Source of the DNA: Quillaja saponaria
Taxonomy: Eukaryota; Streptophyta; Magnoliopsida; Fabales; Quillajaceae
Reading direction: 5' to 3'
NCBI GenBank assembly: GCA_029379385.1
Contig: CM055606.1
Location: 248,001-312,000, forward strand
DNA: 64,000 bases
In this document: one piece after another, positions 10,865 to 22,925 of the stretch
Layout: every line of letters begins with the position of its first letter
How positions within the stretch are numbered: the stretch's first letter is position 1
The notes under the pieces: model-generated
Databases searched by the model: none
What the model was told of the DNA's origin: nothing
The model's input: the letters and a program-made list of their open reading frames with translations, nothing else
Position numbers and translations under genes: made by a program

Positions 10865-13017
10865 TTATAAGTTAAAGATCCTTATTAAGTAAGTTTTACC
10901 TCCAAGTTCACTTAGAGACTATAATTATAGTGTACTAGTTTCATTACCAAGTGCTTCAATAGATGAATTGTTGCATTTGCAAGTTACTTTAAATTTTACT
11001 TGAACTTCCATTAATTAGCACAATGGACCTTTTATAGATTAATTACTTCACCTATGCTTAATTGGAGAATTACCTTACCACAAGATCCATTTTATTTCAA
11101 CTTTGCTTATAGGTACATTTATAACTTAGTTCACATTATAAATTCCTTATTCATTCAGCTAGCATTCCATGTATTTACTTAATCATCTGACTCATGAGCC
11201 AGTAGTTACATAAGTTGCTAAAACTAAGAGCTATCAATATTAGCCATAACTAGAGGCTTACTTCCATTATTCTTTAATGTTATAAATAACTTTGCTACAT
11301 TACAAAACCAACTACAATTACAGCTCGAATACTCCTCTGATTAACTAATTCCCCTCATTATTATTATTATAATTACACAAATTGATAAAATCACAGCTGC
11401 CAGGAATTAAGTCCCATATACAGAGCAATATGTCCAAGCCATCCTCCTTCCTTTGTTGCCCATGAACTAATCATACAATCTAGAAAGTATTTAAACACAA
11501 CTATGAGATATAAAATCCCAGTAGGCAGATTATGCATGTAGGAGAGGCCAAAAAGAATTTATTATGCAAGCTTGAATCAGGATACTACAGTTCAGCAGCA
11601 CCATCGTTGAGTAACTCATTAAATATCATTACAACATATATTTTCAAAATTTAACAATCGTCCACATATTCATAATCAAGTAATTATTTAATTTCACATA
11701 TAAACAGTAGGCAATTTATCAAGGAATTACCCTTGAAATACAACATATGCGTAAACAGTTGTTATTGTATTTAATTTACACAGTTATTCTGCCTACCTCA
11801 ACTTCAAGCTTCAACCCTTAAACTTATCCAAATGACACAAAGGAAAGAAGATAGATAACTCAGGACATCATCAACACTTATTGTTTAGCAATTTTTCCTG
11901 AATTCTTCTTTGAACCAGCTCAAACACACGCAATCATACAAGTAGGGGAAAACATAGGAAACTGAGATTTGCCTCTGCCTGTATGCAGAAATACAAATTC
12001 ATCCCTTCAAACAAATGAAACAAAAGCACAAATAGCTTATCCTAAGTCTCCTTTGCACTTATTCTTCAAGTCTCAACTCCTAATTTGGCCTTTTAAGATC
12101 TCTAAAGCCAAATTACACAAGATCGATTGAACATGCAGACCCAGAATTCCAGCATTGACTTCCAAGACTTCTATATGACACTCCACATGCAATCAGACCC
12201 CGGAAAACTTCATAATTGTCCGCCGGACATGCAAAGCTTTCTCACTCTAGGATTCTCCCCATACCCTATCTCTCTAGAAATGAAGAAGAAGAGCATGAAG
12301 CAAATGAGATTCCTTCGGCTTTTTCTTCCTTAGGCTACAACATGCAGAAATACCATGCTACATGCTTGCTTTACTCTCCATTTGACACCCAGCAACTTAA
12401 GTGGCTGCCTAATGTCCCGCTAATCTTAGGGCACATTTCCATTAAGGGCATGTTTCTCTTAAGTTTTCATGCAAAACTAGCTTCAATGTATTTTACACAA
12501 AAGCACACAGATTTGCTTTCCATTTTAATGAATTAACTGTATTCATTTGTAGATTCAATTATAGAAATTACACGTGTCTACTAATTTATCCAACAAACAG
12601 ATTGTTATTTGCATTTGTTTAGCTCAAGTTATGTTAGTTAGACCACTGAAAAGTCAACCTACTAGAATCCTGCATTCTTTAAATTTAACCTAATTTTGAT
12701 TAATTACCTGAACTAATGTACAAGTCAAATATCACAAGTTATACATCATTTTAAATCTATGTGAGTTTAATTTCAAATAAATCAATCCATGTTATATATG
12801 TACATCTCTATCCAAAGACATGATCAATTAAGCGTGCATAGGTCTAAACTGCTATGCAGATAGTTTTGCACACTCCAGCTTTAATCTTAGTAAGTTCATT
12901 CAAGGTTACAGCTATGAGTTCATATTAGCAAGTAATACCTAAACATTTCATTGATTACCTTTTAAGTAAATTAAACATGGAGTCATGTAAACAATCACTT
13001 AACCACAAGGTTGAGTT
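10865..13017. other. AT-rich non-coding stretch, possible old element body
   Basis: No gene is visible. The texture is uniform from about 10865 to about 13017. Only the part to about 12580 is matched in block A (4615-6345). Short open frames at 12127-12536 match those in block A but have no recognisable motif. This may be the body of a non-coding transposable element truncated in block A. No terminal repeats were found. Confidence 0.4.
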
Positions 13018-13021
13018 TTTA

Positions 13022-14092
13022 AACTGTTATAATATGCTATCTTGATTTGACATGATATGATCTTAATATAATTCACAAATCATTTTATAGATTAAAATTT
13101 TTTGATTAAATGAGATTAAACATCTTATCTCATCTGTCTCAATGAATCAAAACTGATATCTAAATATACGAGGCGAACTATTTTATTAGAATAAATAAGA
13201 TAAGAATATAAATATTTGCTTCATGTACATAAAATTTTCATTTTATGTGAAAACATTATTTTTAATATTCTTTTCCTTTTTGTGATGTTGGGATGAACAC
13301 GTAGAAGGGAAATTCAACATACTTTTCACAATAATGAAGTTGCCCTCAATGGAACCCACAGAGACAGCTGTGGTCCATGTTCTGCTAAATTTTATGAAAA
13401 ACATTCATGTCTAATTTACTTCTCTGAAAAATCCATAATATATCTGGACCCATATGGTCAAATAACAATCCAAGTAACATGCCTAGACAAATCTTATATC
13501 TATCACACCTACGGTCCAAACAGTTCTGAATTAATTGAATTTGGACCACAGAACCAAATTAAATGGGCTCTTATAAAATAAAAAAATATCCTATTCATTT
13601 CAATAGATATCTACCTTTTTTTTCTTTTTTTTCCGTGAAAAATGTCCATAAATACCTTTTTCTACCCATTTCTCCTTTGTTTTTTTTTTCTTGTTGTTGA
13701 GAATACTATTCCTCTATCTAAATGGACTAAATTTTTTTCACACATTTTCATGTGATCGTTTCTAATCCTTTTTATTTACGTGATTTAAAATATTATATTT
13801 TTACTTCGTGTAATTTGAAACAAAAAAAACTAAGTTTTTCATCTCAACTAACAAAATAATATTCATGTTTTTCTTCCACATAATTTGTAATTTTTTTATA
13901 TTTGACCCTTTACAATTTGAATTATTTAAATAATTTTTTAAAAAAATAAATCTATACTTGGTACCTTGTTTTTTATGCATAAATTAATTTAGTATAAAAA
14001 TCTCATGATTTGTATAAAATAATTAAATCATCATTTTTCTCGTTTAACTCATTTTTGATTTTTTGTCCGTTTTGTTTTTCTTTATCCAGTGT
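13022..14092. repeat. third copy of the 1.2-kb repeat found at 23.6-26.1 kb
   Basis: This stretch aligns, with many substitutions, to 23615-24420 and to 24917-25700. The best shared core lies near 13515-13610. It contains a run reading as GGACC, then GGGCTCTTATAAAA, then ATATCCTATTCAT, which also occurs near 23861-23952 and 25202-25290. No open reading frame of note. Similarity fades near 14092, before the hAT target site. Confidence 0.65.
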
Positions 14093-14280
14093 TAATCATT
14101 TGGGAATAATAATAAGCACAGTCATAATTGCGAGTATTGTGGACCTTGAAAACAGGGCAGGCACAGGTAAAAACCATGAGGTATTAGGGATAGTAGCTGG
14201 ATTTTAATTCGGAACTCTCGATCGGGTAATATATTTCTCACATGATAGAGATTAAGGGACGGACCCTCAACATATTTGTG

Positions 14281-14288
14281 CTTGGCTC
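14281..14288. repeat. hAT target-site duplication, left
   Basis: The 8-bp word CTTGGCTC immediately precedes the element. The identical word follows it at 18890-18897. Eight base pairs is the standard duplication length for hAT transposons. Confidence 0.95.
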
Positions 14289-14678
14289 TAGGGGTGAGCA
14301 GGAACCGCCTAAACCCGAAAACCCGAACCGAAACCGAACCGATTGACCCGATATCCGAAAACCCGAGCCCGTGGTCTGTTTTTGTCGGGTTGTCATGCCT
14401 ATGTTATGTCGGTTCGGTTGATTGTTTCGGTCATCGAATTTTTCAGGGTTCGGATAACCAACCCGAACCGAAATACATATATATTTTTTTTTTAGTTTTT
14501 GAAAATTCAAAAATTACCTATTACCTAATACCCTATCTCAAACTCAACTCTGTACGATTGTGCCTCCTTGCTCTGGTTCACTAGTTCTTTCCAGTTTCCA
14601 CTGCCTGAGCATCGTTCCCAAACCCAGTCCCAACCCACGGCAGGAGGCAAGCCATCGTTCTCAGTCCCAGCCGGCAGA

Positions 14679-14856
14679 AGTCTACGACTATGACTTCATC
14701 GTTCCCGATCCCAGAACTCGAGTCTGCGACTGTGACTTTATCGTTCCCGATCCCAGAACTCGAGTCTGCGACTGTGACTTCATTGTTCCCGATCCCAGAA
14801 GTCTGCGACTGTGACTTCTTCGTTCCCGATCCCAGAAGTCTGCGACTGTGACTTCT
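14679..14856 (+). repeat. minisatellite in the hAT leader
   Basis: About 4.5 tandem units begin with AGTCTGCGACTGTGACTT and end with GTTCCCGATCCCAGA. The first two units are about 42 bp and the next two 37 bp, having lost the ACTCG part. Related CATCGTTCCCA words recur at 14610-15100. The array lacks stops in several frames on both strands, which explains the overlapping open frames here. Confidence 0.85.
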
Positions 14857-15773
14857 TGCTCTGGACCTTTGGTTCGCTCGTTCTTTCCCACTGCCGGAGC
14901 ATCGTTCCCAGACCCCAGTCCCAGCCTGCGGCAGGCGACGGCCATCGTTCTCAGTCCCAGCCGCCAGCAGCCATACTCCATCGTTCCCAGTCCCAGAAGT
15001 CTGAAGCGCAGCAGTCAACTAGATCCAGTCCTCTCGATCTCTAACCCAGTTCTCTACCAGACCCAGTCGACCATCGTTCGCAGTCCCAACCAGACCCATC
15101 GTTTCCAGCCGCCATCGCCGTATTCTTCTTCCTCTTGTTCCATTTGAAGCTGAAGACGTGAAGATCTGCTCCATCAATCCATCCGTTCGGGAAGTTTGAG
15201 TCTGAAGCTTAGCAGTCAGCCAGTCCTCAATCTCCTCTCGATCAAGTCTGAAGTTGAAGATCTTCTCCTCTCGTGCTCACTGCTCAACCAGTAAGTACTC
15301 TAATTTCTCACTTTTCAATTTCGTTGTTTTGTGTTTGTTGGATTAAGTTACTTGTTATTCATGGATTTTGAATTGGGAATAAAGTATATGGAGCTTTAGG
15401 AAGACAATTAGACTTGGTAAGGCAGAGAATAAAACTTGAGTGCGAGATATCATTGTTCCTTTTGGACTTTGGTTGTAACTTGTAAGGGAGTTCAATAATC
15501 AAGTGGCTTCGGTCAATGACTCAATGTTAGTGATCCAAGCCATGTTAGTATAGCTGTATAGAACCTAAACTATAAATCAAAAATGTATATAATTGATAGT
15601 TTTTTGAATTTCTAGAATTTATTATATCAAAGTGACCCTATAAGCTGTAACAGGGTATATTTACAACAACTCAACTAATTATATATACATTAGTTAATTA
15701 GTATTTTACATTTTACCAAGATTCTTATTGTTGTATTCTTATGGTATGTTTTAATTTTGATTCATAGATAGGA

Positions 15774-17900
15774 TGATACTAGAGGGATACCATTGGATCC
15801 AGATGAAGTTGAGATGCTGTCTGATTCTGAAAATGATTTAGAAGCATCAAATTCAGACCAAGTGGGCAACAAATCCAAGAGAAAAGCATTTTCAAAGCCT
15901 CCTTTGGCAGGTAAGAAAAGGGCCAAATCATCTTGGGTTTGGGAACACTTCACACATGTTGAGGGTACTTCTGGACTTAATCGTAGATCTGCATGTAATT
16001 GGTGTGGAATTACTTATGCTTCTCATTCTAAGAAAAATGGAAACTCTAATTTGGGGACACACTTGAAGTATCAATGCAAGAAATTTCCTAAACATTTAGT
16101 GCCTGGCTGGGATAAAGGTCAAACTGTTTTAACTGGTTATGCTACAAAAAAAGATGAGGGGGGAAATGAAGTAAGTAGCGGGGGAAGTACATTTGGAAGT
16201 GTTTCTGACAAGTATAATGAGAGGGCATGTAGGGAAGCTGTGGCTAGGTATATCATAATGAATGAACTACCTTTTAGTCATGTTGAAACGGAGGGATTTC
16301 GTATGCTTGTAAGTCAATTGTGCCCTAAAATGCATGTAACCTCTACGTGGACAATGGCTAGAGACATTTACAAGTTTTTTTTGACTGAAAAGCTATAAAT
16401 TAAAAAGGTGGCTGGTTAATAACAAGCAAAGGGTTTCACTCACAACCGATTGCTGGACTTCGGTTCAAAACATGAACTATTTGTGTTTGACTGGTCATTT
16501 TATTGACAATGAATGGAAGTTGCATAAGAGAATCTTAAACTTTTGTGTAGTTGTTGATCACAGGGGTGAGACTATTGGAAAGACTATTGAGGGGTGCTTA
16601 TTGGATTGGGGTATAGACAGGGTCTTTTGTGTTACAGTAGACAATGCTTCTTCAAATGATGGAGCAGTTAGTTACTTAGCTGATAAAGTTACTAATTGGG
16701 GAGGGTCTGTTTTGAATGGAGACTTGATGCATGTTAGGTGTTGTGCACACATACTTAATCTAATTGTCCATGATGGTTTGAAAGAATTGGACATGTCTGT
16801 GCTTAGAATTCGGACAGCTATTAAGTATGTTAAGTCTTCATCTTCAAGGATGATGAGATTTAAAAAATGTGCAGAAGCAGAGAAGATTTGTACCAAGGCA
16901 TTTGTGAGTTTGGATGTACCTACAAGGTGGAACTCCACATTCTTAATGTTGGATTCAGCTGTGAAGCATGAAAAAACCTTTAATAGGTTAAAGATAGAGG
17001 ATGGTTAATATAGAAGTGAGTTTGAGAATGATGCCAAGTTAGGAAAGTCCACTCCTACTAGTGAAGATTGGGAAAAAGCTAAGGTGTTTGTAGAATTTTT
17101 AAAGCTTTTTTATGATGTAACAAATAGAATATCTGGTTCATTGTATGTTACATCACATGCATACTTTCATGATTTCTGTGACATATTAGCTTGTATTCAG
17201 AAATGGATAGGAAGTGGTAATAAATCACTTGAGAAGATGGCAGTGAGTATGAAAGAAAAAATGACAAGTATTGGGGTGATATTAATAAAATCAATCACAT
17301 TTTCTTTGTTTCTTTAGTACTTGACCCTCGATACAAGTTAAGGTTTATCACTTATGGGTTCAAGAAGTTGTTTGGAGAGGAAGAAGCTGAGTTCATGACA
17401 TGGAAAGTGAAGGGCACATTGGAAAGATTATTTGACCATTATAAGATTTATGAACAAACCAATGAGGAAATGGATGCCTTCTCAAATGATATAACTGCAT
17501 CTTCTTCTTCACGACATGCAAGTTCAAGTGATGATGTTTCTGGTATCTTTGCCAAGGATTTTATGAATGAAATTACTCAAGAGGAGTCTCTAGCTGGAAA
17601 ATCTGAGTTGGATAGGTATTATTTGGAGTCACATGAGCCCATAACTGAAAAGTTTGACATTTTGGAGTGGTGGAAATTAAATTCGGGGAAGTACAAAGTG
17701 TTAAGCAAATTGGCTAAAGATGTTTTGGGGGTTCCTATTACTACTGTTGCTTCTGAATCAGCTTTTTCTACCTGGAGGTAGAGTACTTGATATATATCGA
17801 AGCTCTTTAGAACCAAAGATGGTTGAGGCACTTATTTGCACTCAAAATTGGCTTAAGTCTAATCCTTTATCAATAAGCTGCGAAGAATCACCTGAAGAGC
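15774..17900 (+). pseudogene. hAT transposase (BED zinc finger type), inactivated
   Basis: The domains lie in the right order: an acidic N-terminus; a BED zinc finger (about 15930-16090, C-x2-C then H-x4-C); the first catalytic Asp motif TTDCWTS (16442-16462); the second Asp motif VDNASSND (about 16637-16660); RWNSTFLML (about 16924-16950); an RNase H-like middle; and the C-terminal hAT dimerisation domain (about 17596-17860, with GVPITTVASESAFST and, in the next frame, GGRVLDIYRSSL). At least four lesions are visible: a frameshift with a stop near 16394-16398, an in-frame stop at 17006-17008, a frameshift near 17263, and a one-base shift near 17771 that puts a stop right after SAFST. The first in-frame ATG is uncertain; coding sequence seems to start at or before the acceptor at about 15768. 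Confidence 0.88.
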
Positions 17901-18889
17901 AAGAGAAAATAATTTCAGGTAATAAAAATTTATATAAGATGATTTTCAGTGTGTTTAACTTTATATATCCTTACAAGATGTATATTAATTATTTTTTAAA
18001 ATTGTATTAGAGTTGTCTGGTTTTGTTCCTGAAGAAAGCTGCATTCTAGATTGAATGTCATTTGGGAATTGATAACAGTGTTGTTTTTGAGGTGAGATTT
18101 AATTTATCTAATACTCTTTTGTGTTGTAATACTATTTTATTTGTCTTTCTTATTAAATTCTGTTTTTTTTTATTTGAAGATTGAAGAAGTCGATGCTTGT
18201 TGAAGTGCTAGAGGATGGAAGCTTGGAGCTACTACAACATGCCAACTAATGCTGCCTATGTTTCTTATTTTATTTTTCTGATTTTTGGATGTTTTGTTAT
18301 GTTGAATTTAAATTTTTATGTTGTTTTTTGAAGTTTGAACTTTGATTAGGGATATGTGTATTGTGATATGTGATGACTATTTTGTTTTCGATGTGTTGGG
18401 ACTAGGTTTTTATAGTTTGGATGTTTTTCTTGGTAATGAACCATTTCTAATGATGTTTTGCTTATTTTGGATGAATTTTATCACTTTGGACAGGTTATGT
18501 TTTTTAATTTCTAGTTATAATGTATTATTTCATGATTTATTGAGTTTAACTGTTTAAGCAGGTGAATGATTTTAAAATTATATAATTTAGATTTTTTATG
18601 GATTTTTCTTTCAAATTTAGTTGATTTTTGGTTTCTAATAGGTTAAAATTGATTAAAAAACGAATTTGGGCTTTTATATTTGGGCTTTAGCCTTTAGTTT
18701 TGGTTGGAAAAAAAATCACACCATAACCGACCCGAACCGACTTAGGTCGGTTTTGGAATCAGGTTTGGACAATTATACAACCGACATTGTCGGTTATGAA
18801 GGTCGGTTGGAGGATTGTAATAACCGACTAGGTCAGTTCGGTTAGTGGATATCTCAGAACCGACCGAACCGACCCTATGCTCACCCCTA

Positions 18890-18897
18890 CTTGGCTC
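18890..18897. repeat. hAT target-site duplication, right
   Basis: CTTGGCTC, identical to 14281-14288. Confidence 0.95.
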
Positions 18898-20550
18898 CAA
18901 GAAAATGACACATCTAACATACATTTATGGTAATATTATTACTTTTAAAAAAAAAATTATTTTCACTTGTGTGAAAATAATTGTCAAAAAAATTATAATT
19001 AATTTGTAAAAATATCTATGTAACTTTTAAAGAGTAGCAAAAAAAAATTCATAATTAATCAAATAATTTTTACATGCTGTCACTTGTAAAAAGTCGCATA
19101 ACATTATTGAATAATGTTATAAAATTAAGTCTTAATCAAATTACTATTGTCTTTGTATATGAAAAAAGAAAACTTGTCTTAAATAATTTTCATGGAAAAA
19201 AACCTTTTTGATAAACTAAGCTCAAAGAAAGATAGTTTTTAAGTTTTACCCCATTCAGTAATTACCACTTCCCATGAAATTTCATCCTCCTCCAACCAGC
19301 TCTATCTATTTATACACAATTTTCCACCTATTTAGCCAATAACAAAACACAACGGCACCCGTTTAGTATCACTCTAACATTACTAGTTTTTGGTTCAAGA
19401 ATTCTTAATTATAAATGTGTTTTTGTTGTTGGTTAATCAATAATCATCCATGATTCAACAACAAAGTTGGCAATAAAGGATTAAATGAACTCTACCACCA
19501 GAAAACTTAAACTCAGAAAAGTAAGCTACTAAAATCATGGAATCAGATGCAACTGTAAAGGCAAATTATGAGGGTAAAGTTTGGAAGTTTGTAATAGTAA
19601 GTGAACTGACCAATTAGATTTTACTGCCGCTTTCTTTTACTTCTTTATGTCATCTGTTTCTTGTTTGACAGCTCTTCAGACATGGGGCATGCAAGATTCT
19701 AGATATTTATGATGCATTTCTTGTTTCTTCTTTCTCTTCCATAATTTTGTTTTCTTCACATTGCATACCTCAAGAATACTGCTGCCATTTAATTATGTAT
19801 AGATGTTGACACCTTGTTTAGTGCATGGTACAAGCGCATGGTACAAGGGGAAAAGAATAATATAAAATTATTTAATTAATTTATATTTAATATTTAAACA
19901 TAAGTAATAATATAAATTTGTATTATTAATTATTTTTTATATTATATATTTTTGATAATATAAAATATATATTAAATTAATTAATTTTATAATACATAAT
20001 TATATCTCACACCACAAAACGAATCTATAATCTCTCAATATTACTTCAACATAGCTAGCTCAAGTAGCCCATCAATTATCTAGCAATTCTAGTACTTCAT
20101 AATTATGAAAGGAGGGAGGACAGAATACCTTACCTCCATGAAAGGATTCTGCAAGTAGGAACTCTTCAAGTCAAAACTGAATCAGGCCCAATAAAAAAAA
20201 AAAACTCATACTGATTCCTCCCCCTCTGTTTTTGTGCTTTGGCCCCCTTCATTTTGTAGTTCAAAAGCAGGTGGGTCAATCCTTACCCTTTTTGAAAAAT
20301 GAGCCTACACCCCTAATCCTAACCCTCTATCTAGCCTCTTACCATTTATAGGCAGCACCTATAGCAATCTCTTGCATAAACCATCCCCTTCAACTAAACC
20401 CTCCTCTATTCTATTGGCTTACTTATTGTCCAAACGAAATTTCCACGCAAGTCTAGTCTTGATCAATCTGTGCAGTGTTCACTCCATAGGGGCCTTTTAT
20501 CAAACACGTGTTTAATAGCTTCACTTTGTTTTAATTTGAACTCATACCTT
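18898..20550. other. intergenic, nothing recognised
   Basis: AT-rich spacer between the hAT element and the RADIALIS-like fragment. It contains homopolymer runs, short AT-only stretches near 19860-19990, and no open frame of interest. The last few hundred bases are more mixed in composition and may include the former promoter of the fragment at 20555. Confidence 0.5.
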
Positions 20551-20554
20551 ATTC

Positions 20555-20834
20555 ATGGCTTCTAGCTCTCTCAGCAAACAAAACTATTGAGTCCTCTTGG
20601 ACACTAAAGCAGAACAAGATGTTTGAAAAGGCACTGACTATATATGATAAAGATGCCCCAGACCGATGGCACAGTGTAGCCAAAGCTGTTGGTGAAAAAT
20701 CAGCAGAAGAAGTGAAAAGACACTATGAATTACTTTTAGAGGATCTCAGGCATGTAGAATCTGAACAGATTCTCATTCCCAACGACCAAGTCCGCAGGAA
20801 GCATCAAATTACTATTGATGAAGAACAAAGGTAA
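20555..20834 (+). pseudogene. RADIALIS-like single-MYB (SANT) gene, N-terminus frameshifted
   Basis: From 20598 the frame reads [14 protein letters not shown], then [14 protein letters not shown] and [10 protein letters not shown]. This is the single MYB/SANT repeat of RADIALIS-like transcription factors, small nuclear proteins of about 80-100 residues. A typical start (ATG GCT TCT AGC TCT CTC, reading [10 protein letters not shown]) lies at 20555 but is one frame off and stops at 20588. The domain frame has no ATG upstream of its first Trp. Starting at the ATG at 20619 would give 71 residues lacking the first Trp of helix 1. The tail ends in DEEQR at AGGTAATA, which could be the usual splice donor before a short last exon; no matching last exon was found. 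Probably a pseudogene; a shortened working protein is possible. Confidence 0.7.
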
Positions 20835-21159
20835 TATTACATTTTGTTTACTTTGCTAAATCACTAATAAGGACTACTTCTAACCAAAAAGAGGGCTGGA
20901 TTAGTCGAGCGAAGTATAAATTGAGCGGAGTATAAATTGGCCATGATATCACTTACCGGTAAATCAAAAACATTAATAAATAACATATTTTTATAAGATA
21001 ATAAAAAATACTGGACAAACAAACATACAACGAATTAAATTAAAATTTAACCTTGAAAATCATCAAACTAAAAGTCAATTGGATTAAATTGGTAGAACTA
21101 ATAAATTAATCACATATTTTTAAAGCACAATAAATTAAGGAGTGGTTGGGTGATTTTGT

Positions 21160-22925
21160 CTATTTTTCTTTCTCATCCTCCATGAGAGAAGCAAGAATTT
21201 TGTGAAGCTGCTTGTTATATGTGAAGGGTCGTTCCAAGTGAAGTAGATGACCTGCTTTCTCTATGCAGTGCACCTCTACATTCTCCCCAAGTTGCCTGCC
21301 ACCATAGTTTGAAAAATTCAACATCAATTGCAAATTATATTCAAATATGTCATTTTCTTGCAAATAAATCGTCTTTAGCCTAAAAAATTATTGTTAATTT
21401 GTAAAAAAAAAATTAGCATTTATTTATTTATTTAGTTGTCAGGTGTTTTCGAATCAATTTACACACACATCTCGACTAATTATTTCTCTGATCCGATTAA
21501 ATCCCATCTACACTGAAACTATAACATTTATGGAAATTTTAGTTTTCTTAACTTTTTTAAGTGAATTCAAGCTCAGAAAAATCAATGAAACGCAACACAA
21601 AAGTTCACTCTTCATAAACCAACATTAAAATAATAACAAAAAAACAATTGATCAAATTGAGAAGAGGCACATAATATTGAATAAACCAAACCAAAAAAAG
21701 TAAATAATATCTCTGAATTGAGACAACTCGATGTAATATAAATAATTTTTTTAAAAAGAAAAAAGTGATCGAGAAGAGAAACATACTTCTTTATGTTGTT
21801 GGCAACCTCCACAGTGAAAATCCTATCATGCTCTCCCCACAAGAGATGTAATTTCTGCAATTAATAATTAACTAATAATTAGTAAAAAAAAATTCTAAAA
21901 TTATTCAACTTCCATTGGTCAGAAACATATTCACAAGGAAAATAAATAAAATAACAGAAACACTCAAACCTGTGGATATTTACGTTGAATAGAATAGTCC
22001 GTGTCACTCACAACCAGAGCTTCAAGAAATTCTTTTTTTTCCTTTCTATTTTCTGAAAATAGCTGCAAGGCAGTAATTCTTAATTGATTTGATTTTTCTT
22101 TTTAACCGAAAGTAAAGGGAGAAAACATTATTGAGGACCAAAAAGAAATGGTTTAGAAAGGATAAAATCGAGACTATCAAACCAAGCACATGGTTTTTTA
22201 ATTTAACAATTAAACGTGTGTCTAGATCAACTTAATTTTTATATTAATAAAAAAAATAGTATTGATCCTTAATTTAAAAATAAAATAATAATCAAACATA
22301 CCTCTAAGATATCTTTCCATAAGAAATTAGGGATGGGTGGAAACTTATAGGTGGCAATATCAAAAGTTAACTTAACCTCCTTGACATTACTAGGAAGCAA
22401 ATAATCTGACCAGCTTGAGAATCCAACTCTCTCAAGCGCAGCTTTACTTATTGATTCAGTTAAGGCAATGGTGGAACTTGAAATGATCATAGAATCGACC
22501 ATATTTGGATACGTATCCGCAATCTTAAACACAAGCGTTCCTCCATAACTGAATCCAACCAAGGTACAGTTCTCCACACCAAGCTTCATCAAACCCTTGG
22601 CTACACATTCAGCCTGAAACTCCGGTAACCGGTCGGGTCTGTCCGAGGTTGATTCTCCGAAAAAGATAAGATCCGGGACATAAACGGCATAGTTTTTTGC
22701 TAATGATAGTGCTTGGAAAGTCCATGTTAGAATACCAGTGAACGCAAACCCATGAATGAGGACAACACATGGCTTGTGCTTATTGTTTGAGGTTTCAATG
22801 GGAACCCAGAAATGCATGATGGTTCCTGGCTCAATTTCTATTGTTTGGGGTCTAAACCCTGCTTTCTTCATGAACCATTTCACTATAGGTTTGAGTATTG
22901 CAATACTATTCAATTTCATCACCAT
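21160..22925 (-). CDS. alpha/beta-hydrolase (At4g33180-like), complete copy 4
   Basis: The four exons on the minus strand are 22925-22302, 22062-21970, 21854-21787 and 21295-21160. All have GT/AG borders and join in frame to 306 residues, the usual family length. The alpha/beta-hydrolase fold is shown by the oxyanion motif HGFAFTG (about 58-64), nucleophile Ser126 in VGFSYGG, Asp249 in WGEHD and His278 in KAGHLLHLERP. A conserved VPDLIFFGES lies between. A cap region spans roughly 145-235. No signal peptide is obvious; the N-terminus (KPIVKWFMKKAGFRPQ) is basic and amphipathic. The sequence resembles bacterial meta-cleavage-product hydrolases and monoacylglycerol lipase-like enzymes. The substrate cannot be told. 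This is the only one of four copies with all exons intact. The second Met (residue 3) is an alternative start. Confidence 0.88.

Larger units (their letters stand above)
7741..12580. repeat. duplicated 4.8-kb block, copy B
   Basis: Partner of 1552-6345 in the same orientation. It starts abruptly at 7741 after the copy 3 flank. The similarity to block A ends near 12575, where the two copies diverge just before the copy 3 segment would begin. Its contents are a LINE fragment (7741-8560), hydrolase copy 2 (8827-10283), and AT-rich non-coding DNA. It is probably an unequal-exchange product of an older hydrolase array rather than a clean tandem copy, because the intervening copy 3 segment is not repeated after it. 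Confidence 0.9.
14289..18889 (+). mobile_element. full-length hAT-superfamily transposon, 4601 bp
   Basis: The ends are perfect 12-bp inverted repeats, TAGGGGTGAGCA at 14289-14300 and its complement at 18878-18889. They are flanked by a perfect 8-bp target duplication. Both ends carry dense AACCGA/CCCGAA words (about 14305-14475) and their inverted forms (about 18725-18875). Such subterminal repeats are typical binding sites for hAT transposases. Inside are a GC-rich leader with a minisatellite, a likely leader intron (donor near 15291, acceptor near 15768) and a transposase with several lesions. It cannot move by its own protein as written but keeps every cis-acting end, so it could be mobilised by a related active copy. 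Confidence 0.93.

Noticed and set aside
14560..15147. Several overlapping open frames on both strands in the hAT leader
   Set aside because: They arise because the minisatellite and GC-rich repeats lack stops. No domain, and the transposase begins downstream.
21612..21860. 82-codon minus-strand open frame as a separate gene
   Set aside because: Its start is exon 3 of hydrolase copy 4 (21854-21787). The rest is intron read-through.
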